DNA of 50,956 bases from Bradyrhizobium vignae (GTDB taxonomy: Bacteria; Pseudomonadota; Alphaproteobacteria; Rhizobiales; Xanthobacteraceae): positions 1 through 50,956 of the forward strand of contig NZ_RDQF01000056.1 of NCBI RefSeq assembly GCF_004114425.1. Reading direction: 5' to 3'. Position 1 is the first letter of the stretch. Each line of letters opens with the position of its first letter. The notes below the pieces were generated by a model. That model searched no databases and was not told the DNA's origin. It worked only from the letters and a program-made list of their open reading frames with translations. The translations under genes were made by a program, and so were the position numbers. This document shows, in pieces, positions 7,901 to 14,922 of this stretch.

Positions 7901-8986
7901 TCAGGCCGACCGTTCGTGGCGCCCTGCGCGCTGGGTGTTGCGGCGGATCTCGACCGCGTCGGCGAGCTGCTCGAGCGCGGTTGCCGTGGTCGCCCAGTCG
8001 ATGCAGCCGTCGGTGATGCTCTGCCCGTAAGTGAGCGGCTTGCCAGGCACCACGTCCTGACGGCCGGCGACGAGGTTGCTCTCGATCATCACACCCATGA
8101 TGCGGCTCTCGCCGCCCGAGATCTGACCAGCGATATCGGCCATCACCAGCGGCTGGTTCTCCGGCTTCTTGCTCGAATTGGCATGGCTCGCATCGACCAT
8201 CACCAGCGGCGCGACGCCGGATCTGGTCAATTCATTGCAGGCGGCCGCAACGCTTGCCGCATCGTAGTTCGGCTTGCTGCCGCCGCGCAGGATGACGTGG
8301 CAATCCTCGTTGCCGGCGGTCGAGGCGATCGCCGAACGGCCGAGCTTCGTCACCGCCATGAAGTGATGCGGATGCGAGGCCGACTTCACCGCGTCCGCTG
8401 CGATCCGCACATTGCCGTCGGTGCCGTTCTTGAAGCCGACCGGGCAGGACAGCCCCGAGGCCAGCTCGCGATGGATCTGGCTCTCGGTCGTCCGCGCACC
8501 GATCGCGGCCCAGGAGACGAGGTCTGCGATGTATTGCGGCGTCGTCATATCAAGGAATTCGGTGCCCGCGGGGAGGCCGAGATTGTTCACCGCCGACAGC
8601 ACGTTGCGCGCCAGCCTCAGGCCCTTGTTGATGTCGAAGCTGCCGTCGAGATCGGGGTCGTTGATGAGGCCCTTCCAGCCGACCGTGGTCCGCGGCTTCT
8701 CGAAATAGACCCGCATGACGATCTCGAGCTGGTCGGCAAGGTCTTCGCGCAGGCGTGCAAGGCGCTCGGCGTAGTCGAGCGCCGCCTTGGGATCGTGCAC
8801 CGAGCAGGGGCCGACCACGACCAGCAGGCGGTCGTCCTGGCCGCTCAGGATGGCGTGGATGGCGTTGCGGGCGGCCATCACCACGCGCGTTGCGGTGAGC
8901 GTGCGCGGAACCTCCCGCATCACCTCTTCCGGCGTGCTCAGTTCTTTCAGTTCACGGATACGAAGATCGTCGGTCGTGCTCAGCAC
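7901..8986 (-). CDS. aroG: DAHP synthase, class I (3-deoxy-7-phosphoheptulonate synthase)
   Basis: This 361-residue AroF/G/H-type enzyme condenses phosphoenolpyruvate and erythrose 4-phosphate, the first step of the shikimate pathway. Landmarks are VVVGPCSVHDPKAALDYAE, the PEP-site segment RVYFEKPRTTVGWKGL, GARTTESQ, HVILRGG and MVDASHANSSKKP. It starts with GTG at 8986, with CAGGAG upstream. The roughly 170-base leader holds a short ORF with clustered aromatic codons and a terminator hairpin (separate entries), which point to attenuation by aromatic amino acids. Whether it is the Phe-, Tyr- or Trp-sensitive isoenzyme cannot be read from sequence. Confidence 0.95.
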   Translation of the reverse strand: MLSTTDDLRIRELKELSTPEEVMREVPRTLTATRVVMAARNAIHAILSGQDDRLLVVVGPCSVHDPKAALDYAERLARLREDLADQLEIVMRVYFEKPRTTVGWKGLINDPDLDGSFDINKGLRLARNVLSAVNNLGLPAGTEFLDMTTPQYIADLVSWAAIGARTTESQIHRELASGLSCPVGFKNGTDGNVRIAADAVKSASHPHHFMAVTKLGRSAIASTAGNEDCHVILRGGSKPNYDAASVAAACNELTRSGVAPLVMVDASHANSSKKPENQPLVMADIAGQISGGESRIMGVMIESNLVAGRQDVVPGKPLTYGQSITDGCIDWATTATALEQLADAVEIRRNTQRAGRHERSA

Positions 8987-9024
8987 GGCGGGCTCCTGTC
9001 TGTGTTGGAAACCTGCCGGCCAAT

Positions 9025-9048
9025 AAAAAAGCCGCCAGGTCTGGCGGC
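9025..9048 (-). terminator. Rho-independent terminator in the aroG leader (attenuator)
   Basis: On the minus strand the arms GCCGCCAG (9048-9041) and CTGGCGGC (9038-9031) form a GC-rich hairpin followed at once by six T (9030-9025). It lies upstream of aroG and downstream of the leader-peptide stop, so it would stop the message before the structural gene. The eight-base 3' arm has an exact second copy inside the leader ORF at 9103-9096, which can pair with the 5' arm and prevent the hairpin. Confidence 0.85.
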
Positions 9049-9073
9049 TTGTTCGGACGTTTGCTGCAATGTG

Positions 9074-9154
9074 TCAGATTGAGCGCGATCCTCCCGCCGC
9101 CAGCGAGCTGTCGTAGCTAAAGTACCAAAAATAGCTGGTGGCGACGGTGATCAT
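9074..9154 (-). CDS. Putative aromatic leader peptide of the aroG attenuator
   Basis: A 26-codon frame starts ATG at 9154 and ends TGA at 9074, encoding MITVATSYFWYFSYD and then a Ser/Ala/Gly-rich tail. Residues 8-14 are Tyr-Phe-Trp-Tyr-Phe-Ser-Tyr, so six of seven codons are aromatic. Segment 1 (9142-9134) can pair with segment 2 (9104-9096) with one mismatch, and segment 2 can instead pair with the terminator 5' arm. A ribosome stalled on the aromatic codons would cover segment 1, free segment 2 and favour read-through into aroG. There is no ribosome site; the predicted transcription start is at or one base from the ATG, so the peptide is probably translated leaderless, as reported for rhizobial trpL. 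Confidence 0.8.
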   Translation of the reverse strand: MITVATSYFWYFSYDSSLAAGGSRSI

Positions 9155-9161
9155 GGCAGGC

Positions 9162-9190
9162 CATATAGCGTGCCGCTGGCGGATTGTCAC
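9162..9190 (-). promoter_or_regulatory. Putative aroG leader promoter
   Basis: On the minus strand GTGACA (9190-9185) and TATATG (9167-9162) are separated by exactly 17 bases and fit a housekeeping -35/-10 pair. Counting seven bases from the -10 puts transcription start at about 9155-9154, which is the ATG of the leader peptide. The site is 35 bases beyond the stop of the hdeD-like gene. Confidence 0.55.
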
Positions 9191-9224
9191 CCCCAAAAAA
9201 ATGCGCGGGAGGCGATGATGCGTC

Positions 9225-9803
9225 TCAGGTGTTGCTCTTGCGCGCCGCCAGCGCCATGCCGGTCAGGGTGGCGCCACCGAACAGCAGGTTGATACCGACG
9301 AGCACGCCGATCGCCCATTCTGCCGAGCTCGGCAGTCCCGTGATCACCATGAACGAGATCGCGATGTCGATGAGGCCCGAGATCAGGAGCCATGACCAGC
9401 GGCTGCTCAGCTCGCGGCGGTGCTCCAGTGCGTACATGATAGTGGCAACGCCCTCGGCGAGGAAATAGGCGCCGAGCACGATGGTCAGCGTCAGCACGGC
9501 CTGCATCGGCCGGGCCAGCAGCAACATACCGGTGAGCACGGCCAACGCGGCCGAGATCAGCGACCACCAGAAGCCTGGCGTGCTGCGCGCCCAATAGGTC
9601 GCGATCAGTCCGCCGATACCGCTGATCAGGAACATCCAGCCGAGGAAGATCGTGGTCGCAAGACTCGCGAGCGGCGGAAGGATCAATGCGGCGACGCCGA
9701 GAACCACAAGGAGGATGCCTTCGAACAGGAAGGCCTTCCAATGCGCCTCGACCGCCTGGCTCATCGCGGATTGCAGCCGTGAAAATTCCTCAGGCGATGT
9801 CAT
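9225..9803 (-). CDS. HdeD family membrane protein
   Basis: The 192-residue protein has six hydrophobic segments in three pairs, with short polar links such as ARSTPGFWWS and EHRRELSSRWSW, matching the DUF308/HdeD family. HdeD is linked to acid resistance at high cell density in enterobacteria; in alphaproteobacteria the function is not established. The start is preceded by GAG at a usable spacing. It ends just before the promoter proposed for the aroG leader and appears to be transcribed separately from aroG. Confidence 0.85.
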   Translation of the reverse strand: MTSPEEFSRLQSAMSQAVEAHWKAFLFEGILLVVLGVAALILPPLASLATTIFLGWMFLISGIGGLIATYWARSTPGFWWSLISAALAVLTGMLLLARPMQAVLTLTIVLGAYFLAEGVATIMYALEHRRELSSRWSWLLISGLIDIAISFMVITGLPSSAEWAIGVLVGINLLFGGATLTGMALAARKSNT

Positions 9804-9877
9804 GATGGCCTCGATCTCGAAAGCCGTTCCATGCGGTCCAATCTAGTAGGTGTGCACCGCGCTTGCCATCCCGCGCC

Positions 9878-10918
9878 TCAGCCACCGCCCTGCATTGAGG
9901 AAAAACCTTCACCACTCGTGCGAATGCGGTTGCGGCCGAGAATGTAGATCGCCGTTGTGACAATCAGAAGCGCGAGGCCGAGCAGGATCGAGACGAAACC
10001 AATCGGGATCAGCGCCAGCGTCAGGTTGCGTTCGGGGTTGATCAGCCAGTGGTGGATCGAGGTCAGCACGAAGGCGAGCCCGACAAAGCCGATGCCGCCG
10101 CCGGCAAGCAGCAGCGCCCACATCCGCCGCAACTGGCTGAGCCGTTCGCGTGCCACATCAGTCCGCGGCGCATGATGGCGCGCGACGCGCCGGACCAGGC
10201 GGATGGCGAAGGCAATCGAGCTGAAGCCGATCAGGAGGCTCGCCGCGCCCAGCCACATGCGAAGCGTCGGATCCAGGTCGGGCATTCTTTGCAGGGTCAG
10301 TAGCGGGAAATCGAAGGCCGAATGCAGCGCGAGCGGGCCGGCGAAGATCAACAGCCGGCTGGAAAAACGGGCCCAATCGCGATGGTGGCGGTTGGCGCCC
10401 AGTGCCGTGCCGGCGCGCGCGATCGTCAGGTAAGCGCCCGCAATGATGCCGAGCGCGCCGTGGAATGGCACAGTCAGCACGCTGCGCAGAGCGGCCAGCG
10501 AGCGCCACATCTCCGCGTGCTGGACCAGATAAGCGAGGTTCTCATAGGCGGCGAAGCCGAGGCCTACCGCGGCGCCATAGACCACGGTGTCCATCGGATT
10601 GGCAAAAGTCCGCCGCTTGGTCGAGGAGACCAGCACGATGGCGATCACCTTGACGGCCTCCTCAGGCAGCGCGACGCCGAAGATCGAATGCATGGCCAGC
10701 GCCGCCCAGGGGTCGTCGGGGGCGGCGACCATTTTGGCGAAGGGGGCGCGGGCGAGACCCAGCAGCGAAATGCTGGCCGCACCTAACAAGAACGCGGTCC
10801 AGACCTGGGTCGGCGGTCCGGGGCGCTCTTCGGCGGCAATGACAAGCCACAGCATTAGCAGCGCCGGGGCGACGGCGGCAGTTCCAAGGACAGTGGGGAG
10901 CGCTTCAATCAGGTACAT
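9878..10918 (-). CDS. PrsW-like intramembrane protease homologue
   Basis: This 346-residue protein has about nine membrane segments. It carries the PrsW/CPBP-type glutamate motif ALPEEAVK near residue 86, then GFAAYENLAYL, a conserved His in VPFHGALG, and LHSAFDFPL. Together these are the expected catalytic residues of PrsW-type metalloproteases. PrsW in Bacillus cleaves an anti-sigma factor; no anti-sigma gene is next to this one, so the substrate is unknown. The C-terminal third contains three further membrane helices not needed for catalysis. Confidence 0.8.
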   Translation of the reverse strand: MYLIEALPTVLGTAAVAPALLMLWLVIAAEERPGPPTQVWTAFLLGAASISLLGLARAPFAKMVAAPDDPWAALAMHSIFGVALPEEAVKVIAIVLVSSTKRRTFANPMDTVVYGAAVGLGFAAYENLAYLVQHAEMWRSLAALRSVLTVPFHGALGIIAGAYLTIARAGTALGANRHHRDWARFSSRLLIFAGPLALHSAFDFPLLTLQRMPDLDPTLRMWLGAASLLIGFSSIAFAIRLVRRVARHHAPRTDVARERLSQLRRMWALLLAGGGIGFVGLAFVLTSIHHWLINPERNLTLALIPIGFVSILLGLALLIVTTAIYILGRNRIRTSGEGFSSMQGGG

Positions 10919-11245
10919 CGGCGCCGAAGATAGGTTCCCTTGTTCCGCTTATCTACGTTCAACGATGCGACCATGTGTCATGCGCCTGCTGGCGGTGCGC
11001 TTAGCGCGCGCGACAGCTTCCGTTCATCGACGCCCGGACCAAGAATAGAAGCGCAATCAATTGCATGACAAAGAATGCTCGTCATCCATCGCAACAACAA
11101 TGCGCCCGACATGGGATCGGGATTCGGCAAGCCAGATCAAGGACGTGCGTGGGTTTCTTCGCTTCCCGGCGCACTTGTCCTGACGGCAGCACCGCGGGGC
11201 ATGCGCCGGCGGTAGTGGCCCAGTGATGGCCCGCCCTTTTCCGGC
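10919..11245. other. Intergenic, no gene seen
   Basis: I find no convincing frame, tRNA or hairpin terminator in these 327 bases. The first 60 bases would hold the promoter of the PrsW-like gene. Confidence 0.5.
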
Positions 11246-11515
11246 TCAGTGCGTGGTGATCGTCGGCGCGTCGGGGGCGACGTCGAAGGCGCCGAGATGG
11301 AACTCCTCGCCGGCCGACTCATGTGATTCGGAATGCTGCGCCAGCAGCGTGAACGCGGCCTGTGGGTATCGCTTCCAGATCTCGAGATCGCCGGCCGTGA
11401 TGGTGAGCCAGCCGAACGTGTACATGTAGCGTCCGGGCTCGGTCACCCGGCCGACCCTGTCCCAGGTGATCTTACCAACTTTGATCTTATCAACTGTGAT
11501 CTTGTCGACTGCCAT
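11246..11515 (-). CDS. Conserved small protein, unknown function
   Basis: I start this 89-residue protein at the ATG at 11515 (MAVDKITVDKIKVGKITWD), which gives a compact protein; an in-frame ATG 48 bases upstream is possible. The N-terminus is a threefold VDKI-type pentad repeat. The rest has a beta-rich pattern (YMYTFGWLTITAGDLEIW) and ends in an acidic tail. No signal peptide or membrane segment is present. I do not recognise a named domain. It stands alone between PilZ and PrsW-like genes. Confidence 0.6.
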   Translation of the reverse strand: MAVDKITVDKIKVGKITWDRVGRVTEPGRYMYTFGWLTITAGDLEIWKRYPQAAFTLLAQHSESHESAGEEFHLGAFDVAPDAPTITTH

Positions 11516-11612
11516 TCGGTCCCCCGATCGCAAGTCTGCAAAATGACGTCCGGCCCGCGGCACGGACGCGCAAAGGCTGATCCGGCATTGGGGCCGCTAT
11601 AGGGCGGCGAGG

Positions 11613-12239
11613 TCAGGCCGACTTCAGCAAGTGCGTGCGGACGATCAGGCGGTTGAGGTCGTCCCGGTTCTGCTTTTCGGCGAATTTGACCGCAAAGCCG
11701 TGGTCGAACTTGCGGATCACCCGCCCGACGCAGGCGCCGACCGCGAGCGCGGTTCCGAGCGGCGGATCGTACTCTGAGGACACCGCGACGCCGGCCGTCG
11801 AGACGTCGATGATGAAGCACGGGTGACTGCTGCCGTCGGCGAGAGTGAGGACGGTGTGCGAGACCTGCGGAACGAAACGCGCGTCACGCCGCAGCTCGCG
11901 AACGCTGGCATCCTTTTGCTTCTTCTCGAGCCAGGTCAGCTTCTCCGACATCCAGGCGCGCCGCGTCCGCGTCATCTCGAGCTCCATCAGGAAGCCCGCC
12001 TTCAACGTCGCGCTGATGGTGCACTGGAGTTCGCCGAAATCCTGGAAGTAGGAGGTCACGCGTTCGCCGACCTTGCCGACGACAGGCACGTCCACGATCA
12101 TCCGGAAAGGCGAGACACGCTTGGTGCGGCAGGCGAAGCTGCGGAGCTTGCCTTCGCAATCGTACCAGCGGGGCAGCGAATAGCTGCCGCTCACCGCAAG
12201 GTCCACTGCTCGCTGTCTGAGGAACTCTGCGACGGACAT
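11613..12239 (-). CDS. PilZ domain protein
   Basis: I prefer the ATG at 12239 (MSVAEFLRQRAVDLAV), giving 208 residues; an upstream in-frame start at 12356 would add an unlikely aromatic tail. The C-terminal half is a PilZ barrel: RELRRDARFVP is the RxxxR c-di-GMP-binding motif, and IDVSTAGVAV matches D/NxSxxG. The N-terminal half is a second, diverged PilZ-like or YcgR-N-like region. It probably senses c-di-GMP in the cytoplasm. It is the last chromosomal gene before the integrated element. Confidence 0.85.
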   Translation of the reverse strand: MSVAEFLRQRAVDLAVSGSYSLPRWYDCEGKLRSFACRTKRVSPFRMIVDVPVVGKVGERVTSYFQDFGELQCTISATLKAGFLMELEMTRTRRAWMSEKLTWLEKKQKDASVRELRRDARFVPQVSHTVLTLADGSSHPCFIIDVSTAGVAVSSEYDPPLGTALAVGACVGRVIRKFDHGFAVKFAEKQNRDDLNRLIVRTHLLKSA

Positions 12240-12464
12240 GAACGCAAACCGGGGTTTTGGGGGATTTCCGTATTCCCACGGTAGCGGCCAAACTCTAAGC
12301 AAATGATACCAGCGTGCATGAGCAGGGGTAAATTTCCGGTTAACCCCAGGCGCCACTGAGCCACCGCGTGATCGCAGAGGTCGAATAGTCGCAGGCGAGG
12401 TCCGTGCCTACTCGAAGCAGCTTTCCAACTCAGGTGTTTCGGCGATGAGGAGCGGCGGCAGATT

Positions 12465-12481
12465 TGGCGCTCCCTAGCGGA
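12465..12481. repeat. Left attachment site (att core)
   Basis: TGGCGCTCCCTAGCGGA is identical to the last 17 bases of the tRNA-Glu gene at 23992-24008. Flanking bases differ on both sides, so the shared core is exactly 17 bp. Confidence 0.85.
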
Positions 12482-12618
12482 CTTTTGGTTCCTAGTGAGA
12501 TCAAACACTTAGGGGATGGTGGGACAGAAAACGGTTCTACGGAATCGTTATCGTTTCTGACGCGACTGTCTCACTAGCGGCGCCCAAAAGGGCCAGCCGC
12601 GAGAGGGTAGAATCCGAC

Positions 12619-14244
12619 ATGACCGAGACTGCAAACGGTGGCCTCCCGGAGGCCGCCGCAAACCCCGTTCGCGCCGAGGGTAGCGGGCAGGACTTTAACG
12701 ACGCGCTGATGAGTGGTGTCGATCCCTCGCGCCTCGCTGACATTATCGAGCACGGCGACGAGCCGCCGCCACACGAGAAAATTGCCGGATGGATCGAGTC
12801 TGACGAGCCCCCCTATTCCGAGCCGGGCGCCGGCCGGGAGGGGGAGCAAGGCGATAGGAACACCGTGGATGCGCCAGACGCGTCCCCCCGTTCCTGGGGC
12901 TTCGATGTCGAGGAAATCAACCGTGGCTACGCTGTGGCCATTTGGGGCGGCAAAACCGTAGTGGTGAATGAACAGACCGCCGGCCCGGTCAATGACCGGG
13001 TGCGGGTGATGTCGTTCGAGTCTCAGAATTCTTGGTTCGCGAACCGGTACACCGAAATCAAGGGATCGGATGGCAAGGTTCGGGCTGTCACCTGGGCACA
13101 GGCTTGGCAGCGGCATCCCGATCGCCGGCAGTATGAGGGCATTGAGTTTTTCCCCAATCCGGACGGCGCAAAAGGCACGCCGAACTATCTCAATTTCTGG
13201 CGCGGCTTCGAGGTGAGGCCCTCACCGGTCGGAAAGTACGACGTGTTTCGCGATCACCTGCTTACTAACGTGTGCAACGGCGATCCCGAGCTATTCAAAT
13301 ACGTTTTCGGTTGGATGGCGCACATCGTCCAGCGTCCGCGAGAGCGGCCCGGCACGGCACTCGTACTGATCGGCCGGCGCGGAACGGGCAAGAGCAAGGT
13401 CGGAGAGGTGCTAGGATCGTTGTTCCCGGCGCATTACTTCCAGGTCGATGACGCCCGATACATCACCGGTCAATTCAATGAGCATATGGCGAGTTGCTTG
13501 CTGTTGCAGGCCGAGGAAGCGATTTGGGCGGGCGACAAGGCGGCCGAGGGACGGCTCAAGGGCTTGATCACGAGCGAAATGCAGATGATTGAGTCCAAGG
13601 GTGTCAACGCGATTCGCATGCGCAACTTCGTTCGCGTGATCATGACATCCAACGAGAGTTGGGTTGTGCCTGCCGGCATGGACGAGCGCCGATTTGTTGT
13701 CCTCGACGTAAACCCTCGGTGCGCCCAGGATCACGAATATTTCGCCGAGATGGATGAGGAATTGAACAATGGCGGGCGCGAGCGGCTGCTTCACGACTTG
13801 CAGACGTTCGACCTGAGTCAGGTGAACCTTAGGCATCTCCCGCAAACACCGGCGCTTCTTGAGCAGAAGATTCGATCACTCGATACGATCGATGACTGGT
13901 GGTTCAATCGGCTTCACGAGGGTAGCGAGTGGCCGGATCGGATCGTGTGCGATGATCTCTATAGCGAATACCTTAAAGCCATCGGTGTTGGCCGCAAACG
14001 CGGCCCCGCCGAGTTTGGCAAGCGGCTCGCAAAGCTCATGCCCTATTTCCGCAAAATTCGACCTGCAATGGAAGTTGAACCCGGCGTGATGAAACGTTTA
14101 TGGTGTTACGAGATGCCGTCGCTTGCGGAGTGTCGCGCCGCATTCGACGAATTGCTTGGCCAGCCCGTTTCCTGGCCGGCGTTTCCCTTGGGAGAGGGCG
14201 AGCGAGCGCAGCATTCAGGGTCGGATGATGTGCCTCCGGTCTAG
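12619..14244 (+). CDS. SF3-type replicative helicase (DUF5906-like)
   Basis: This 541-residue protein has a polar, low-complexity N-terminus of about 90 residues. The phage/plasmid DUF5906-type helicase region follows: NYLNFWRGFEV, ELFKYVFGWMAHIVQRP, Walker A GRRGTGKSK near residues 252-259, the Walker B-like LLLQAEEAIW, sensor 1 in VIMTSNES near 342, and the arginine-finger segment DERRFVVLDV. It should be a hexameric helicase that unwinds a replication origin. No TOPRIM or AEP primase motif is visible, so priming is left to the host or another factor. GAGAGGGT precedes the start, and a dense iteron cluster begins at its stop codon. Confidence 0.88.
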   Translation: MTETANGGLPEAAANPVRAEGSGQDFNDALMSGVDPSRLADIIEHGDEPPPHEKIAGWIESDEPPYSEPGAGREGEQGDRNTVDAPDASPRSWGFDVEEINRGYAVAIWGGKTVVVNEQTAGPVNDRVRVMSFESQNSWFANRYTEIKGSDGKVRAVTWAQAWQRHPDRRQYEGIEFFPNPDGAKGTPNYLNFWRGFEVRPSPVGKYDVFRDHLLTNVCNGDPELFKYVFGWMAHIVQRPRERPGTALVLIGRRGTGKSKVGEVLGSLFPAHYFQVDDARYITGQFNEHMASCLLLQAEEAIWAGDKAAEGRLKGLITSEMQMIESKGVNAIRMRNFVRVIMTSNESWVVPAGMDERRFVVLDVNPRCAQDHEYFAEMDEELNNGGRERLLHDLQTFDLSQVNLRHLPQTPALLEQKIRSLDTIDDWWFNRLHEGSEWPDRIVCDDLYSEYLKAIGVGRKRGPAEFGKRLAKLMPYFRKIRPAMEVEPGVMKRLWCYEMPSLAECRAAFDELLGQPVSWPAFPLGEGERAQHSGSDDVPPV

Positions 14245-14247
14245 GGT

Positions 14248-14497
14248 GTCCAAGGACGTCCAAGCTGTGGAAATTTCAAAATAGCCTAGAAAATAAGGCG
14301 TGCGTCCAAGGTGTCTAGGGAGTCTAGGTCGCGCGCGCGTAGGTGAAGCAAGCCGGTCTCAATCTTGAGGCCGGCTTTTGTTTTTACCTCAACCCTCTCA
14401 AAGTCCTTGGACTCCTTGGACACCCTAGACCAACCAGCAAAATTACAGCCGTTTCTCGCAGTCCAAGCGCCACACCCGGTGCTTGGACTGCTTGGAC
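14248..14497. other. Candidate replication origin: eight GTCCAAG/CTTGGAC iterons
   Basis: GTCCAAG occurs at 14248, 14258, 14304 and 14461, and its complement CTTGGAC at 14406, 14415, 14482 and 14491. The outer pairs form near-identical inverted arms about 23-24 bp long (14241-14264 and 14406-14428), each ending in CTAGGGTGTCC or its complement. A further perfect 11-bp inverted repeat joins 14459-14469 with 14481-14491. The cluster starts at the stop of the helicase gene, the usual arrangement for an origin recognised by a cognate helicase or initiator. Confidence 0.7.
14350..14385 (+). terminator. Rho-independent terminator after the helicase gene
   Basis: A 13-bp stem (14350-14362 with 14365-14377, one G-T pair) is followed by TTTTGTTTTT. 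It lies in the middle of the iteron cluster and should end helicase transcription before the structural genes. Confidence 0.8.
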
Positions 14498-14776
14498 ATG
14501 TCTACAGAGTATCCAATGGCCAAGTTGACTAAGGACCAAATTGAATTCGCCAAATCGATGACTATCAAGCAGCGTCACGTTTTGCGGGCGCTCGCGATCT
14601 ATCCAAACGGATGGTTCATGAGCGCGAGCGAGCGGGCCGATCCCGAGTTGTACGAGCTGTTCAAGCACCGACTTGTGCAGTGCCATCACGTCTGTCCAAG
14701 CGGCGGCCTTCCGTCCTGGGGCGTCACTGAGTTTGGCAAGCGGATCGCGGAACGGCAGGCGAATGGCGCCTGCTAG
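14498..14776 (+). CDS. Small unknown protein of the element
   Basis: I take ATG 14498 (MSTEYPMAKLTKD), giving 92 residues; ATG 14516 is an equally possible start, and neither has a strong ribosome site. The sequence has a winged-helix feel: MTIKQRHVLRALAIYPNGWFM, then LFKHRLVQ and WGVTEFGKRIAE, like small phage proteins that test a terminal helix-turn-helix. The last iteron of the origin candidate ends immediately before the start, so binding there could also affect its expression. I cannot assign a family. Confidence 0.6.
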   Translation: MSTEYPMAKLTKDQIEFAKSMTIKQRHVLRALAIYPNGWFMSASERADPELYELFKHRLVQCHHVCPSGGLPSWGVTEFGKRIAERQANGAC

Positions 14777-14858
14777 GGCGGCGGGTCCTTCCCGGACCCC
14801 CTCCCACTACGGCCCAAGCGCGCCCCGAAAACTCGCCAGCCGCAAAAATTGAAACTTG

Positions 14859-14885
14859 GGTTGACACGGTTGACGCGGTTGTCAG
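14859..14885 (+). promoter_or_regulatory. Three tandem 9-bp repeats upstream of the tape-measure gene
   Basis: GGTTGACAC, GGTTGACGC and GGTTGTCAG follow each other without gaps, 38 bases before the next start codon. Each contains a TTGACA-like hexamer, so the array could be overlapping -35 elements or an activator site for the late operon. No good -10 is evident at 17 bases. Confidence 0.35.
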
Positions 14886-14922
14886 CCCGCAAACTACGTA
14901 ACCATCTGAAAGGAAAGAACTA

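Noticed and set aside
7916..9082. 388-codon plus-strand frame
   Set aside because: Antisense shadow of aroG; composition is Arg/His/Val-rich.
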